From: Hormiphora californensis
Lineage: Eukaryota > Ctenophora > Tentaculata > Cydippida > Pleurobrachiidae
Length of the DNA: 64,000 bases
Reading direction: 5' to 3'
Assembly: GCA_020137815.1 (NCBI GenBank)
Contig: CM035350.1
Location: forward strand, 7,017,447-7,081,446
The translations under genes were made by a program, and so were the position numbers. Positions 1-10,251 of the stretch are shown here, one piece after another. Below the pieces are notes generated by a model. That model was given only the letters and a program-made list of their open reading frames with translations. It was not told where the DNA came from and did not search any database. Position 1 is the first letter of the stretch. Each line of letters begins with the position of its first letter.

Positions 1-335
1 CCTAACCATACCACAAGCACACGTCCCCCCCTCTACCTAGACCAATAACACCCCCCCTTCTCTAACCAACACTAACACCCCCCTCCCCTATCAAAACCCC
101 TCCCTCTCAACCATACCACAACCCCCCTCCCTTCCAATCCAACCACTAACACCCCCTCCCTCTCAACCAGACCCAACCACCCCCCCCGCCCAGACCACTA
201 ACCCCCCTCCTTAAGCCATACCACAACACCCCCCGCCAACCAACGACTAACCTCCCCCCTCGCAGCAGAGCACTAAACCCTCCTCCATCCCTCCCCCTCC
301 CCTTTACCTAACCCCTAACACCCCTCCTCCTAAAA
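1..335. repeat. C-rich degenerate minisatellite
   Basis: A run of imperfect units of roughly 25-35 bp made of CTAACCA/ACCACAA plus a C-tract (CCCCCCTCCC). A similar CTAACCATACC...CTCCC segment occurs at 2158-2194 as the 3' end of the protease intron. No open frame or gene signal is seen. Function unknown. Confidence 0.7.
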
Positions 336-842
336 TCCTATTTTCAAGCGACCGTGATAGTATTATGTATGCTATGGAATAGTTGTAATATATAATATCT
401 GTTAACCTACAACTTGGCTCCATTTGAATATTTGTTTTGATATCCCAGCGTACTCCTCTATCATCTCAGTGAGATAGAACAACCCCGATGCTGAAAAGGG
501 GGTGGATTAGAGAACAAAATGATAATGGGGTGCCCACAGTTCCTACATTTATAATCAGAATCACAAAAATAATGACACCATTGTACCAGTGTGATACATC
601 AGTACAGTATACATAGTACAGTACAGACTACAGTACAGTACAGTACAGTACAGTACAGTACAGTACAGTACAGTACAGTACAGTACAGTACAGTACAGTA
701 CAGTACTTGTGGGGACTCACCTACACAAACAGTGGCGAAGATAATTTGTAGGAGGAAGGCGGTCCAGTGGAGAATGGCAAATACAAAACCCATCTTGTGC
801 TAAAATGAAGTGTTTCATGATTATCATATCACCAGGTGAGAA

Positions 843-877
<35 letters not shown>

Positions 878-1546
878 AGGTGAGAGAGAGGAGGCGATAG
901 GATGTTATTGTCAGTGCTCCATCTGTTGGAGTGGCAGTGGTTTTAATTCTTTGTGCTGTGCAGTTGCAGTGATGTAGTTGAATGTTGTTTGAACAAGGCA
1001 AGTTGAATAATGATCGTAAAGAATCTAACTAATGTTTTTAGCATGTAGGGCCATTATTAAATGTATGCTAAAAGCCGACCCATTCCCCGGCCACAGCCCT
1101 AATTCACAGCTGTATGTGGGAGCTACCCACGTCCACACTACACTATTTAGTCACACTACTTCCTAGCAGAAAAGGACACTCCGGTGCACACCCCACCCAT
1201 TGTATGGCAGACAGACATTGTTACTTTGTGTCTGCCTCAGAGTTTGGAGGAGAACGTCACCCAACAGAGATCATTGTTCAGGGAGACAGAGCCCCCCCAT
1301 TCTACCTTTGATCTGAACAAACAAGAAGAGCTATTATCATTCTTCACCGTCCTAGTTCCGACTAGTAACAATGAGACAATAAGACGCACCTTTTAACAAG
1401 AGCTCTGAGCTCCTTTTTCACAATGGCGGTCTCCCCGGTCCCTGTCTATTGTTGTTGGAGGTGACACAACGGCACGACAAATTCCTTTGTCCTCTTGTCC
1501 CGTTTAAAAGCTCTACCTTCTACTTTCTGGCCACCATTTCTAAGCG
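336..1546. other. Upstream region of the protease gene; (ACAGT)n and (GA)n tracts, no gene seen
   Basis: Contains a pentanucleotide ACAGT array (about 604-706) and a GA tract (about 842-893). Short ORFs over these tracts are translations of the repeats. The segment just upstream of 1547 should hold the promoter and 5' UTR of the protease. I see no confident TATA box or other element. Confidence 0.6.
604..706. repeat. (ACAGT)n microsatellite
   Basis: About 15 to 18 nearly perfect copies of a 5-bp unit, seen directly. The first units (604-630) are interrupted. Confidence 0.95.
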
Positions 1547-3827
1547 ATGAAGTTTCTCATTTGTGTCGCACTTGTGGCACTAGCCAGCGCTACTCCTGAC
1601 CATGCCACCAATATCAACTCTGCCTTCGAATCCGCGTTAAAGAAGTACCGCCCTGCGGACCATGACCGGCTCTTGAAGAGGGGTGAGGATAATGCGGAGA
1701 TGCAGGATCGACTCCAAAACTTCCGAGAATCTACCCAGACTGTTGAGGATTGTAACGATGACCACACCACTCAGTAAGTTAAATTAAACCAATTTGGAGT
1801 CACCAAAATCACAAAACGTAGTAATCACCGCCCAACCAGCACCTTCCTTTCTATCACCACCCAACTAGCACCTTCCTTTCTATCACCACCCAACCAGCAC
1901 CTTCCTTTCTATCACCACCCAACAGCACCTTCCTTTCTATCACCACCCAACCAGCACCTTCCTTTCTATCACCATCCAGCCAGCACCTTCCTTTCTATCA
2001 CCACCCAACCAGCACCTTCCTTTCTATCACCACCCAACCAGCACCTTCCTTTCTATCACCGCAGTTTTAGTTGTTCGTTGTATTGTATGTTGATTCCGTC
2101 AACCCCCCCCCCCTTCAACCCACCCATTCATCACAGCACAATGATCTTCTCTAACATTCTAACCATACCGCTAACACTCCCCTCCCTTCTCCAGGTTTTC
2201 TTGTCACACCAACCACATCTCTGTTATGACCCATGCTGAGAAGGAGGCTCTGAAGGACCTGGATGCCAACATCACTGAAGCCGTTGTTGCCGCCAAGCGA
2301 TCCAACTACCGAACCAAGAGAGACCACGAGGAGGTCCCTGACAGCTGGGATTGGTTGGCCAAAGGTGCCCAGGGTGCCGTGAAAAATCAGGGAAGCTGCG
2401 GATCTTGCTGGGCGTTTGCCGGTGTCAGCAGTCTCGAGGGTGAGTACTTCATCCAGACTGGGGAGCTGATTACCTTCTCCGAGCAGGAGTATGTCGATTG
2501 TACCATGGAGCACTACTACAACAAGTGGGGATCCAGTTGGGCTAAAGATCACAGTGGATGTTCCGGTGCCTGGATGAACTGGGCTTGGGACTACAGCATC
2601 TCTGCTGGAAGGATGGCCTCTCAAGCTAATTTTGCGTACGTTGGCGAGGACAGGACATGTAATATGGATGGAGTTGATGATTCCATGACCAAGATGGCTG
2701 TTACTGAGAGTGTAATGGTTGGCAAAGATGCCGCGGATCTTCAGAAGGCTGCCTATCACCACATCGTTTCGGTGGCCATCAAGGTCGTCAACAACTTCTT
2801 CTCCTACAGAGAAGGAATCTACTCTTGCAGTGGAAGCTGTGACTGCAGTGAAAGTCTGAACCACGCTGTCACCATTGTCGGCTACGAGAGCACCTACTGG
2901 AACGTGAGGAACAGCTGGGGAGCCAACTGGGGTGATGGTGGTTACATCAAGATGACCAGGACCCAGGACAACATCTGTAACATCCAGAACTGGGCCATGT
3001 ACCCTGAGATGGCGTGCAAGGAAGGACAGACCTGTGAGGGCTACAGTGATGATGATGATGGTGATGATGGTCACGATGATGAGCACTCCGAGTGGGAGGG
3101 TGGTGAGGATGTCAAGTGTGGTGATCTCGAGCACTTTGGAGGTCTGTGCGTGGATCTTGGTGATGGTGCCGATAAGCCCGCTGTCCTTTCAAACACCTGT
3201 GACAGGAAGGTGTGTCTCACCTCCAATGGATACCTTGTGGACGATGCCAGCAAGCTGTGTATCTCCAAGTCTGAGGAGAGCGATGATGTCCAGTTCGCCA
3301 CCTGCTGTGCTGACAAGAGCACCAAATGGAACATGAGTGAGGGCATGCTAACTGTTGGAAGCCAGTGCCTCAACACCGCTAACAACGATGTTAACCCTGC
3401 TGACGATTCCGCCCTGGTTGTTGGATCCTGTAAGGGTAACGGTGCTCAGTTCTCTTTCGCTTCTCTGACCTGCTGGGAGGAGCTCAGCGCCAAGAAGATG
3501 GGCAAGAAACTCAAGTTAGACGGCAGGACCATCAAGACCAAGAATCTGGACAAGGCCAAGGACTGGTGTCTGGATAACGAGAAATGTACAGGAATCTACT
3601 CCAAGAACGGCAAGTTGTTCCTCTCCTCTGCGAAAAAGGTGAAGGACAGCAAGAAGAGCACGGATAAGGTGTTCCAGATTGTCGACTGTGAGGAGAGCTG
3701 TGACAGTGGAACTATGCGATGCGAGGATGGAGAGTGCAGATCTCAGTGCGAGGATGATGATGATACCTGCCCCGATGGTACTACTCTGTGTGACGATGGT
3801 GTCTGCAAACACGAGCACATGTGTTAG
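1547..3827 (+). CDS. Secreted cathepsin L-like cysteine protease with lectin-like and Cys-rich C-terminal extension
   Basis: Papain-family (C1A) endopeptidase, probably made as a secreted or lysosomal zymogen. Two exons, 1547-1773 and 2195-3827, join in phase (GT at 1774, AG at 2193-2194) to give about 619 residues. Order: signal peptide (about 1-16, hydrophobic VALVALA), I29-like propeptide with NHISVMT (about 91-97), a cleavage-like KR near 118, then the mature domain from about 124. The oxyanion Gln lies in VKNQG, catalytic Cys about 147 in GSCGSCWAF, His about 299 in LNHAVTIVGY, and Asn about 315 in RNSWGANWG. Unlike a standard cathepsin L (about 330 residues), it continues for about 260 residues: an acidic linker (DDDDGDDGHDD), a segment with the CL...W...G...CL...C rhythm of a ricin-B-type beta-trefoil lectin, a possible PAN/apple-like piece (WCLDNEKCTGIY), and an acidic Cys-rich tail. 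The protease call is firm; the extension domains are inference. Confidence 0.93.
1774..2194 (+). repeat. Protease intron 1 with 29-30 bp minisatellite
   Basis: Intron between the two protease exons. From about 1828 to 2060 it carries about 8 copies of a 29-30 bp unit containing CCAACCAGCACCTTCC and TTCTATCACCAC. One copy is slightly shorter. The last 40 bases (CTAACCATACC...CTTCTCCAG) resemble the C-rich repeat at 1-335. Confidence 0.85.
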
Positions 3828-3963
3828 AGAGACACTGTATAATGCACCTGTGTACTAAATTATACATGTAACTGTGTAATATTGGATGTTATATTGATGT
3901 TGTGTTACCAGTTAGAGAGATATAAATCTGCACAGCTAAACGTGTGTGTTTGGCGTTTTACAA

Positions 3964-3969
3964 AATAAA
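3964..3969 (+). terminator. Poly(A) signal AATAAA of the protease gene
   Basis: Canonical hexamer about 137 bases after the stop codon of the protease. It is the first AATAAA in the 3' flank. Confidence 0.6.
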
Positions 3970-4075
3970 CTAGATTAGGATATCAAAACAAGGGGCTTGA
4001 AACAAAACATGGTTTCTTAAAAAGTAAAAACTTCCAAAGCAATACAATTAACAAATAATGAACCCACTCCACCGA

Positions 4076-5145
4076 CTATCTTAATTTCTGTAAAGGTTCT
4101 TTAGTATAGTCGCTAAACAGCCCTAACCTCTCCTGCATTTCCTTCCTTCCTTTCAGGATGGCGGTATCTGATTCCATCATAAACTTCACGTCCCTATCCC
4201 AATCAAGATATGACGATAGCGACAATACCGCTAGATCTGCACTTCCCTGCCAAAACACATCCCGATACGCTTCATCTGAATCGAAATCAAAGTTGACATT
4301 GGTATCAATGATATCATTATCCACTTCAATGTCCTCATGTTCACTGATCACCAGTCTGGGCACGTCCCAGGGTACCATGGCGGGTATGGTACAATAGGGC
4401 GCCTCCATTAGCTCCGACCCAATGACAATCAGAAGATCACAGTTAGCGGCATCAACTGAAGCTTGGTAGTGGAGCTGCGTACTTTCATCTTGTATAAATG
4501 GGATGTCAGGGGTACATTTAGCTTGGCATTTCGAACAGTTTGGAAACTGGTGTCTCTCCATTTTGTCTTTCAACCACAAGCAGATCATACACTGACCCAC
4601 ACTTTTCATTATTACATTTCCATCTCAGTAAGCTGCCACTGTGCTCCACCAGCTTGTCGTCCCGGATGCCCGCTAGCTTCTCCAGATTGTCCAGGTTTTC
4701 CGTCCAGTTCCTCAGCTAACAATCCCTTCTCCTGGAGAGGTCTTGATGAAGTAGTGGGCCAGGGTGGGACGGTGATTACCCGGCCAGAGGGCCTGGCACA
4801 ACCTCATCATACCATAGGGATGCATGTGGAACTCATCCCTCTCTAGAAGAACTTTAGCATCGTGCTTCTCCATGTATCCCTCCTCCCCCATAAGCTTTCC
4901 TAGCCTCTATCCCACCGTACTGTCGATAATCAGGTATCCCCGCGGCTGAGGATATCAGAGGTCCAGAGAGAACGAGGATGTTCTGACACTGAGCAGGTCA
5001 TCATGTACCTAGGCTATCCCTTTTAAAGAGAGTTCAGTTAGCCGGGGTCTACCCATCAGAGCGGGGGTCAAGCTCCTCATACACCATAACCTCGGCCTCA
5101 TGTCGCTTCACATCGAGCACTCGTTTGTGGCCGAACATCTTCCAA
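4076..5145 (-). pseudogene. Sirtuin (SIRT2/3-like NAD-dependent deacylase) copy, frame-broken
   Basis: Read on the minus strand, the sirtuin landmarks appear in order but in different frames. They are LTELSLKGIA followed by an in-frame TAG; SGPLISSAAGIPDYR (Rossmann entry, normally GAGxS then AGIPDFR); HYFIK; TENLDNLEKLAG (normally TQNIDTLERIAG); VEHSG (catalytic His region); CNNEKC and CSKC (zinc ligands); and in the longest open part (4609-4076) CDLLIVIGSELMEAPY, VPRLVISE and a C-terminal W.G.AD..VL helix. At least three frame changes and one stop separate these blocks. No introns are evident, which would fit a processed copy. The GAG to GPL change at the cofactor loop argues for decay. Because the assembly also shows one-base errors elsewhere, an intact gene damaged by sequencing errors is possible. 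Sirtuin ancestry is firm; pseudogene status is moderate. Confidence 0.8.
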
Positions 5146-5318
5146 ATGTTCCGGGAGGAGGACGGGGTGGAGGTGGTGGGAACTGATACTATTCTTCGAC
5201 ATACGTGCATAACTGGAGAGAGGGAGAGAAAGAGGTAGAGTTGTATGATTAAATAAAGTTCACGGATACTGAATCAGAATAAATATAATAACTGTTACAA
5301 TGCATGTATGTCGGTTAA

Positions 5319-7204
5319 TCATAGCGCTGGCAAGCGCCCGGGGCCCAATCCTCCCTTCCCCCAACCATCATTTCCCCCAAAATGTCCCTCTAACAAGCAT
5401 CTTTCCTCCCAGTAAAAGGAAAATCGAAATTGCGAAAAAAAAATTTTTGAAAATTTGAAATTTTTTGAAAATTCTGACAGCGCTACTATATACTTATTGT
5501 CTGAAATCGGCAATTTCAACTTTGTTTTAGACAACCTTCCCGTTGTACTACGAACATGCCGCTTGGTAGTTCGTGTTGCCTTGACACCTAGAGCACACGT
5601 TTAAAATTTCATGCAAATCGGAGTTACGGTTTTTGCGCTACAGATGGTCGTATTTTAGACAAAATGTCCGTTTTTAGCATGACGAACGACCGTAAAGTAA
5701 CGACTTTTTTGCGTACACGATGGAGGCCACAGTTTTAAAGATATCACCATGAAACTTTGGGAGTCGGTAGGTCTAGTGGAGTACCTTGTATTAAAGCTTG
5801 GTCAGAGAGAACGGACAGTCATAACAAAAGTTATGACTGTCTTAAGTTTTCTTTAGGGCTTAAGACAACCTTCCCGTCGTTCTACGAACACGCCGCTTGG
5901 TACGTCGTGTTGCCTTGACGTCTTGAACACACGTTTAAAATTTCAAGCAAATCCGAGTTACGGTTCTTCAGTTATGGGCATCTGATTGTATTAAGATTTA
6001 AGACGATTTTCAAAAAAACTTAGAAAAGAGCAAAATAAACTATAAATCATGATTTTATCATACATGTTTTTCCAACGTGGGTTAACTGCTGTATTTTCAG
6101 ATATAATTGGTAGTCATATCTATATTTATGACTGTCTTAAATTTAAGACGATTTTAAAAACACCTACAAAGAAGCAATTCAGAGTATAAATTAACATTGA
6201 ATCATATTTGTTTTATAAAATCAGGCTTACTGCCGCATTTTCAGCTATAATTGGTAGTCATATCTAGAGTTATGACTGTCTTAAATATAAGACGATTTTA
6301 AAAACATCCAAGAGAAGAGCGAATTAGCATCTAGAACCTGATTGTATCAGATATATCTAATTATTAATGCTTATCCGTGATAATTTTCCATGACTAACAA
6401 TTAAAATCATAAAATAATCGCTGGGAACCAATCGCGGATAACTATAACTACGATAACTTATCGCGAATAAGTAATATAATAGTAGTATGTAGTATTGTAG
6501 TATTGTAGTAGTAACCAATCGTGGATAGCTAATCGCAGATAGTTTATAATCGCAATAGCTTGTCGCGATAACTAATCGCGGATACGTGATCAGTTATCTG
6601 CGATTAGTTGTCTGCGATTACTATCATATTAGTCATTCGCAATTGATATCCGAGATTGGATATCTGCGATTATAATGCGGCTGCCTACGATTGAAAAAGT
6701 TCGTGAATCTCCAGTCCGCGTTTATTAAATTCAGCTAGTATTACAAAATGCATAGTATAACAAAATGCCTGATACTAGATCCAAAAACCAAACACGTTTG
6801 GTGGATAGCCGGGGCCGCAGAAATTAAAAAACGTGCGAAAGTTTTGATACATGAACTTTCGGGGCCTGGGGTGCTGTTAAATTCGCGTTTCCATGATAGT
6901 CAGCCGTTCTTTCAAAACACACTATTATTCTGTAAAATGCACACTCTGAAACGACCCGCATTATATATAATGTGACACATGTGTGGATTTGTACGTATGA
7001 TAATGTGAAATAAAAATAATGATAACTATGATCATTGCGATAGTTTTCCTGACGTATAATTTGAAAATGTTGCTGGTTATAATCATGGAAACGCGAATTT
7101 AACAGCACCCCAGGCCCCGAAAGTTCATGTATCAAAACTTTCGCACGTTTTTTAATTTCTGCGGCCCCGGCTATCCACCAAACGTGTTTGGTTTTTGGAT
7201 CTAG
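5319..7204 (+). mobile_element. Non-autonomous Helitron-like element, copy 1
   Basis: A 1,886-bp unit almost fully repeated in inverse orientation at 46315-48194. It begins TCATAGCGCTGG and ends GGATCTAG. The flanking bases are A (5318) and T (7205), which is the Helitron A^T insertion rule with 5'-TC and 3'-CTAG (CTRR) ends and no target duplication. Nine bases before CTAG lies a small hairpin, CCAAAC/GTTTGG, as in Helitron 3' ends. The 3' 430 bp form a large inverted repeat (arms of about 120 bp, 6775-6896 and 7084-7204), so the terminal hairpin signal also appears inverted at 6775. The interior (about 6400-6670) is a degenerate ATCGCGGATAAC repeat. No Rep/helicase ORF is present, so it would depend on another element. 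Classification is by termini only. Confidence 0.75.
6775..7204. repeat. Long inverted repeat (foldback) at the Helitron-like 3' end
   Basis: The arms begin and end with CTAGATCCAAAAACC / GGTTTTTGGATCTAG and pair for about 120 bp over a spacer of about 190 bp. Apparent ORFs here translate the two arms. The second element copy carries the same structure at 46315-46750. Confidence 0.9.
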
Positions 7205-7320
7205 TATGTACAATAATATATTAAAAAGTAAGTAAAACTCTGAATCCTATAAAATACTATATCTTGTCAGCTTCACAACGGCGTGCTATCTACACCCCAG
7301 TTTACCCCATGCAGTTTACC

Positions 7321-8501
7321 CTATCTAAAGAACAAGTCCTGTAAAATTGCATCGTCTTCCATCTCCCCTTCTTCCTCTACAGATTTCTCCATTTCACTTA
7401 TCAGAGAAAACAAACTCTCATTGTACCCACTCTTCTCTAATCTAGACGGAGTTCTACTACCAGAGAATGGGGTAGCAGAACGAGTTATCCCATGGACATC
7501 AGAGGGAGTTCTCCCAGGGGTTGTGGGGGCAGGTTGTTTATCTAATGCTGACAATTTATCACACAACACATCGAGTTTATCTAAAAACACTGACATTGAG
7601 TCTTGAGTGGGGAGTGTAGGGGATGATACAGGTATAACTGGAGTGGTAGTTGGCTCTGCATGTGCTGGAGGAGGAGTGGTAGTTGGCTCGGGTGTGGGAG
7701 ATGTTGGAGAGAGGAAGGATGTTTGGGTCATGGCTGCTGAACCAGATTCCATTTCCAAGGTTTGAACCTGCGATAAAATATTGTTCTGTTACACACGGAG
7801 AATTTACACGCAACTAATTTATATCCGGAGTCCGGACCCTAATTTACAAACCCGGACCATGTTCTACAAATTGCTCACCAACCAAACTTACTGAAATATT
7901 TTGTTTTTTGGCGTGTAACCGTTTCTGTAGTTTCTTGTTCGTTGCAGAAGACTGTTTCAGAAGTGAATTACTCTCTTCCAGTTTCTGGGAGTATTGTCGA
8001 AGCAGCTCATCCTTCTCACTTCGCTCAGATTTCAATTTATCATTTTCTCCCGAAACCCGCTCAACACACTGCTCCAATTCTGCAACCAGCTCGGATTTGC
8101 TGAAGGAATTATGTACTATAATGCAATGTAATCTATACAAACATGTGTTGTGGTGTGTGAACTGGGAAGACTGCGAAACTTGTGATATGGTCATCCGTTT
8201 TTGAGAGTGTGACTTACTTTTTGAGTTTGCTATTGGTTGATTCAAGTTGGCAGGAGAGTTCAGAACAGCGCTGTTCTAATTTTACAATATTCTGAATCAT
8301 CAGTGCTATTTTACTTTTATCAGTGGGGTTTAGATCTTTAATGAACAACAGATCTCCCTTCGATAACGACGGGGGAGGCTGGGAGATGGTCGAAAGGCGA
8401 GACGATGATCTTGGGCGCTGGAAATCCTGGATTGTACTGTTCGGAGAGGGACACGCTCGGGGCGTTGGGATGACTTCCCAGCATATCTGATCTGTGTTCA
8501 T
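7321..8501 (-). CDS. Coiled-coil protein, weakly hinderin (KIAA1328)-like
   Basis: Three exons on the minus strand join in phase: 8501-8218 (donor GTAAGT), 8099-7892 (donor GTAAGT) and 7767-7321, giving about 313 residues. The N-terminus is Pro/Ser-rich. It is followed by a conserved-looking block, DLNPTDKSKIALMIQNIV, and then a heptad coiled coil (LEQCVERV, ENDKLKSERSEKDELL, YSQKLEESNSLL). The C-terminal third is a Thr/Pro-rich linker and a short acidic tail with helix-forming ends. The D-L-x-P-x-D-K-x-x-I-A block resembles the start of the hinderin coiled coil as I remember it; this is a tentative resemblance. The start ATG at 8501 is the first in the open frame, but an acceptor-like TTATCAG lies just upstream, so a further 5' exon cannot be excluded. 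It shares its strand and neighbourhood with RNASEK. Confidence 0.6.
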
Positions 8502-8729
8502 CTTGCCCTTCTGATAAAAAAGAAATGAATGTTACTGTAGCTGTGAGTTAGGGGGGGGGGGTTGCTAGAACTAATAAAAAGCAGACAAATTAAAAGTTGA
8601 AATTATAAGATCCTCTTGAAAGAAATCAGAAAACAATACACAGACATACACACTCTAGAGTCCAGCTCGGTCAGTCACTCTTAAATTCACACACTATTAG
8701 AAACATTTTTGAACGCGTAAGAGACACGC

Positions 8730-9349
8730 TTAGAACATAATTGACGTGGTTTCTGGCTCAAGAGCAAGATATCGATCGTTAACAACTTTCTGCCAGTAAG
8801 AGATAACACCAATAACTGCATACATCCCACCAGAAATGTAGCAACTGATAGCAACGTTCTGCCACGCTGTCGGTTCGTAACTGAAACATTATGAAAGTTA
8901 GGACTACTCCTCACTCCATGGCATTCGTTTGAATCATCATCAAGCGGCAAGATATTGCTATTTGGACAGTCTCCCTTGCACCTCCGCTAGACCACCCGCG
9001 GACATCTCTAGAGAGATTCCCCAGACGGTCCAGATGGGGAATTATGATAGCTACGCCGCTCGAGATCTAATCTACGGCCAGAAAAAGTGACTTTGGCACA
9101 CTTTTTAGCGGTCCATGACATCCTGGGCGGTGCATCTAAAAGGGATCTAAAATCATACCCATTCCCCCCTGGGGGATGATCCCAGTAGATCTCCTGGAGG
9201 TGGAGGGGAGTGTGTTTAACTTACTCGACGTCTTTGAAGAGGATGACAGACTGTGTTTGAAAGCATACCCCGAGAATTAACAACATAATAGTGCCCCAGA
9301 CCGAGAGGAGGAACATACAGGTGCTCGATTTGGGCCCACAAAACCTCAT
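8730..9349 (-). CDS. RNASEK: Ribonuclease kappa (V-ATPase-associated two-TM protein)
   Basis: Exon 1 (9349-9225) encodes MRFCGPKSSTCMFLLSVWG... through FKDV and ends at a GTAAGT donor. The last exon (8880-8730, acceptor TTTCAG) encodes YEPTAWQNVAISCYISGG... to the stop. They join in phase to give about 91 residues. The CGPK start, the first membrane helix with SVWGxIML and LGVxF, the VILF-DV lumenal segment and the second helix preceded by A-x-x-CYI-x-GG match the small metazoan RNase kappa family (about 95-100 residues), which is linked to V-ATPase and endocytosis. The loop between the helices is about 11 residues shorter than in vertebrates. A small extra exon between 8890 and 9220 may therefore exist (an acidic open stretch lies near 8905-8950), but its splice phases did not fit. 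The gene is divergent from the RIM-BP gene on the plus strand. Confidence 0.9.
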
Positions 9350-9567
9350 TTTGCTAACGTTTCGCTGATCGAACGAGAGAATGATTAAGTATCAAGTATA
9401 AATTGATTTAAAATTTCTACATTAGGGTCATATTCATTTTAAACGTTTAATACTAGAGATTTGGGGTGCGAATTTTCCGTTTTTACTTTTTTTGGTGAAA
9501 AAAACAGGGAAAACGTTAAAATCTGGGTGCCTTTCATTGCTAACAATTCGTAGTTTTGGCGCGCGCG

Positions 9568-9628
9568 ACGGGTTAGGGCTATCCGTTAGGGTCTGGTTAG
9601 GGTTTGGTTTGGGGTTATCGGTTAGGGC
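9568..9628 (+). repeat. Degenerate interstitial telomere-like TTAGGG repeats
   Basis: Four to five GTTAGGG/TTAGGG hexamers separated by CTATCC or GTTTGG-like spacers. TTAGGG is the common metazoan telomere unit; the copies here are interrupted and internal. Confidence 0.6.
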
Positions 9629-9763
9629 TATCGATTCTCTAACTGTTACCGTTTAGTTTACTCAAATCGGCCATGTGGTTCCATGGCTATAGCCGTTTGA
9701 AAAAAGTCGGTCTAAGTATACTCTTTTGGTAGCGCGCACCTGTAAACAGGCTGCAAGATTATA

Positions 9764-9914
9764 AAGTCGGATTTTTTGAAACTGTCACCCCCCTTTTCGT
9801 GCGCGGAATGTTTTTGCGCGTCACATCACATGTTAACGTGTGGTGTGCGCGTCAAAATTGATAAATTTCACATGCGCGGTCGTTTTGGGGTGACAGTTTC
9901 AAAAAATCCGACTT
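9764..9914. mobile_element. Small TA-flanked MITE
   Basis: Near-perfect terminal inverted repeats of about 29 bp (AAGTCGGATTTTTTGAAACT at the left, its complement at 9887-9914) enclose about 90 bp. Both ends are flanked by TA (9762-9763 and 9915-9916), as expected for a Tc1/mariner-type target duplication. No coding content. Confidence 0.75.
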
Positions 9915-10251
9915 TAATCGCGCCCAAAAAACAGAAGCGTGACGACGCGATTTTCAAAGTAAGCGCGGCTGGGCGCGGCAATAAACGCATCGCTTTATGG
10001 GCCAAAATTAAGCGCGTTACGTTTATTTATGAGAAAGGCGTCGCGAAGCCAGGCGTCGCGTCGCGGTCGCTTACAAAAATTAAAAAACCTTTTCCACTTC
10101 GCTTTTTCTTTCTGCAAACAGTGGAAAACTTTCTTTCTGCTGCCCGTTTACCCAACAGTGCCTAAGCTTAACCATGCAAATCAATCAAGATCGTTTTCGT
10201 CAGTTTTTGTGATTATCTTACAGTTTTCCTTGCTTTAGAGCCCATGGAACT

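Larger units (their letters stand above)
9350..10251. other. Intergenic region between RNASEK and the RIM-BP gene
   Basis: Probable shared 5' flank of two divergent genes. It contains a TTAGGG-rich patch (about 9568-9628) and a 150-bp hairpin MITE (9764-9914), followed by GC-rich sequence with many GCGC/CGCG steps. No clear TATA box is visible. The plus-strand ORF across 9776-10165 reads through the MITE and is not considered a gene. Confidence 0.6.

Noticed and set aside
2151-3134. 327-codon minus-strand ORF opposite the protease
   Set aside because: It is the antisense shadow of the protease exon, whose family motifs are unambiguous on the plus strand.
6824-7213. ORFs in the Helitron foldback
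   Set aside because: The same peptide occurs from both arms of an inverted repeat, so it reflects the palindrome rather than a gene.
9568-9628. A true telomere or chromosome end
   Set aside because: Only a few interrupted TTAGGG units, with unique genes on both sides.
9776-10165. 129-codon plus-strand ORF upstream of the RIM-BP gene
   Set aside because: It starts inside a MITE arm and has no family motif or splice context.
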